A stretch of DNA of 64,000 nt, from positions 11,182,164 to 11,246,163 of the forward strand of contig NC_063274.1 in NCBI RefSeq assembly GCF_910591885.1. The letters are read 5' to 3'. This DNA is from Bombus terrestris. Its lineage: Eukaryota > Arthropoda > Insecta > Hymenoptera > Apidae. The position numbers and the translations under genes are program-made. The notes below the pieces were generated by a model that did no database searches, had not been told where the DNA came from, and saw only the letters and a list, made by a program, of their open reading frames with translations. Below are positions 61,901 through 64,000 of this stretch, piece by piece (position 1 is the first letter of the stretch; every line of letters starts with the position of its first letter).

Positions 61901-64000
61901 TTGATAAGATCTGAAATAATTATTATTAAATATTAGTTTAGTTTAGAACAGTCTTATTAAGATTTATTACATTTATTAAAAATATAATAATTTTATTCAA
62001 ATATTTAATTTACCTGCTGCGCGACATGTTGAGATTGAGCTTGTTGTAAATGCTGAGCAACTAATTGCGCTGCTTTTGCTTGCTGCGCCTAAAACAAGTT
62101 TATTAACCAAAAAGTATTTATTTGAAAATGCATATAATAATACAAAAATTTCATTTTTGTAGTATACATACTTGTTGATGTGCTCGTTGCATACCGGGTG
62201 TACATGTTACGCGAGGGACCTGCCCTGGTACAACATGTTTTATTCTAACGTTCTTTCTACCCTCTTCCGTAAATATTTCCGTAAATTGTTGAATGTAATG
62301 ATTTGCCAGAACTCTTGTACCTAATGTAAATCTATAAAAAATTCCAAATATTTACTTGTCCAATTAATTTTTATAACTTCAACAAAATATAAGATTCTAT
62401 TTGATAAAAAGAGAATGATGAACAAATACTCGCCGGCATGCAGATCCGTTTTTCTCTCCTTCACGATGATTCTTATCCATATAAAGCTCTCCCAGGTACT
62501 CAGAATTAGAAGGTCTTTGTAGAATTGAGAGCTTTATGTGATCTATTTCACCTTGACTTCCTCCCGTTTCTAATATATATTCTTCTATAACGTGTGGCAA
62601 ACAGTCTTTTGTTTCTCGCGGGCGTTCGTATGCTTTTGCAAATCTATCATACATGAAGCATAAATTTGTACTAATACATATAGTGATGTTTGATAAATAA
62701 TAATAACTTTTTACTGAAATGTACCTTAAAACATCAATAGGTGTATTTGGTGGAAGTAGAGGAGGATTTGTAAGAGAAGGCGGTGGACAGGCAGTGGTTG
62801 TAGCTACTCCTCTCTTTGCTCTTAATTTTTGCATTAAATCTTGTATTGTTAATCCCTCTGGTTGTGCTAATTGTTCCAATTTTCTCTTACGATTAACTGT
62901 AACCTATAACAAAATAAGGTAAAATATTACAAATATTAGAATTAAGCATGATATAATATATTTAAAAACACAAGCAAACTAAATAGAAGTTGCATTCTAA
63001 TCCATTACAATTAATTACCTGTGAAAACTTTTTGGCTTGTCGCATAAGTTGGTGATCAGTAAGCAAAGATTTAGATTGCCTTAATCGTGTTGTAGCTATG
63101 CTAGGAATAGGATTTGGATCAAGACAAAGAGGTCCTTGGGTAGCTGCGACTAAATGTGATTCTAACATTAATCGTTCTTCATGACTCCAATCACCATCAC
63201 TAGTTAAGGTTGATACATCTGAGAGTACACTCTAAAAGATATTAAGACATTATGCTGATTAATTTAAATTTTTTAGTTAAAACCTAATTATTATTTTATT
63301 TATTATCTTATTTTGTCACTTATATTAGCATTTCTCAAATTTCATTTCTAGTGAAAAACTAGTTATTCTTTTTTATTTCTCACTTGTGTTGTAGGCTTAA
63401 GAAGCACATGATGAACTTCGGCTTTAGTATGAGGAAATGCTTTTCGATAATCTCGAACTTCAGCTATTATACAACCATCATAAAATAAATGAGAATGATT
63501 AGTTTCTAGTTGCTCAGCCAACATTGCAGGCAATTGACCATTATCTATACATGAAAGCAATTCACCCTGTTCGTAACCCATCAGTTGTGTTTCAGCTAAT
63601 ATAGAATTTTTATCATACTGATTTCCCTTATCACTATTAAATTAAAATTGCTTATTAATCTACTATTATTAATATAGTTTCCAAATATATTGTAAATAAA
63701 TATTAACATATACTTAATAGAAAAGTATAATATATTTACCTATTTCTTACAGCTAATGAGTATCCTTTATTACCAGCATAGAGATTAACAATTAATGTAT
63801 ATAGACCTTCTCTTTGCACCAATCTTCCCAAAAGATCACATTCATTTTCTAGATTATTCTACATGAATAAAAATATTATTATTAAACTAGTTTATTAATC
63901 TGTATTAAAATTTTTGGAACATATTTAATATTAAGGATATTAAAAATATTATTTCTATAGAAATATACGTACCAACACAGAGTCAGGAGTTGCATGAGGA
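58925..64000 (-). CDS. Spt20: SAGA complex subunit Spt20 (5' end outside window)
   Basis: Structural subunit of the SAGA histone acetyltransferase coactivator; the human homologue is SUPT20H. Nineteen exons are visible: 63973->64000, 63740-63858, 63384-63633, 63019-63231, 62725-62903, 62434-62643, 62172-62331, 62014-62088, 61575-61910, 61329-61488, 61040-61245, 60823-60970, 60525-60718, 60314-60451, 60123-60219, 59876-59952, 59607-59790, 59227-59393 and 58925-59080; about 1,031 residues. The conserved SEP-type domain reads LYTLIVNLYAGNKGYSLAV, YEQGELLSCID, GCIIAEVRDYRK and HHVLLKPTTQ. Then come LESHLVAATQGPLCLDPNP, the FAKAYERPRET region and YIQQFTEIFTEEGRKN. The second half is low-complexity Gln, Ser, Thr and Asn. 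All junctions keep phase, but the exon ending at 62434 needs a GC donor (CCG|GCGAGT). The first exons lie past 64,000. Confidence 0.92.

Noticed and set aside
1..64000. tRNA, rRNA or CRISPR features
   Set aside because: None seen on reading; the window is animal nuclear DNA and no cloverleaf or regularly spaced repeat array stood out.

Overview
The window is insect nuclear DNA, most likely from a hymenopteran such as a bee. Evidence: very high A+T, genes split into many short exons by introns mostly of 60-150 bp with GT-AG ends, protein-coding genes of animal families, and decayed Tc1/mariner and LINE elements. The species assignment is inference; no database was searched. Exon limits were joined by hand from splice sites, reading phase and remembered family sequences.

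Layout. Bases 1-17,000 are gene-poor: long A+T-rich stretches with islands of higher G+C, and one clear long reading frame at 9,716-10,799 (-) of unknown function. From 17.5 kb the window is gene-dense. In order: ZMAT2/Snu23 (-, 17,503-18,730); adenosine kinase (-, 19,845-21,509); NAT10 RNA cytidine acetyltransferase (+, 22,336-26,672); NUFIP1-like zinc-finger protein (-, 26,821-28,444); a proline-rich protein with a LINE-linker-like segment (-, 30,090-32,652); cyclin A (+, 34,003-35,928); clathrin light chain (+, 37,870-39,907); ANKLE2-like ankyrin protein (-, 40,456-43,041); brummer/ATGL-type triglyceride lipase (+, 44,942-55,017, with a 6.1 kb first intron); a 1.5 kb dead Tc3-like transposon (55,557-57,069); and the SAGA subunit Spt20 (-, 58,925 to beyond 64,000, 5' end outside the window).

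How genes relate. There is no operon logic. Several genes are paired head-to-head (Adk/NAT10, proline-rich gene/cyclin A, ANKLE2/brummer) and may share promoter regions. NAT10 and NUFIP1 are tail-to-tail, 148 bp apart, and both belong to box C/D snoRNA biology. Cyclin A and ANKLE2 both act in the cell cycle and mitotic exit.

Most unusual points: an in-frame 111-nt candidate cassette exon and a decayed exon duplicate in intron 7 of brummer; a 12-nt microexon in clathrin light chain; a host gene carrying a LINE-like endonuclease-RT linker; a GC-AG intron in Spt20; and three transposon relics (Tc3-like, a 68-bp mariner end-to-end remnant, and a Jockey-like LINE). I found no wholly new system.
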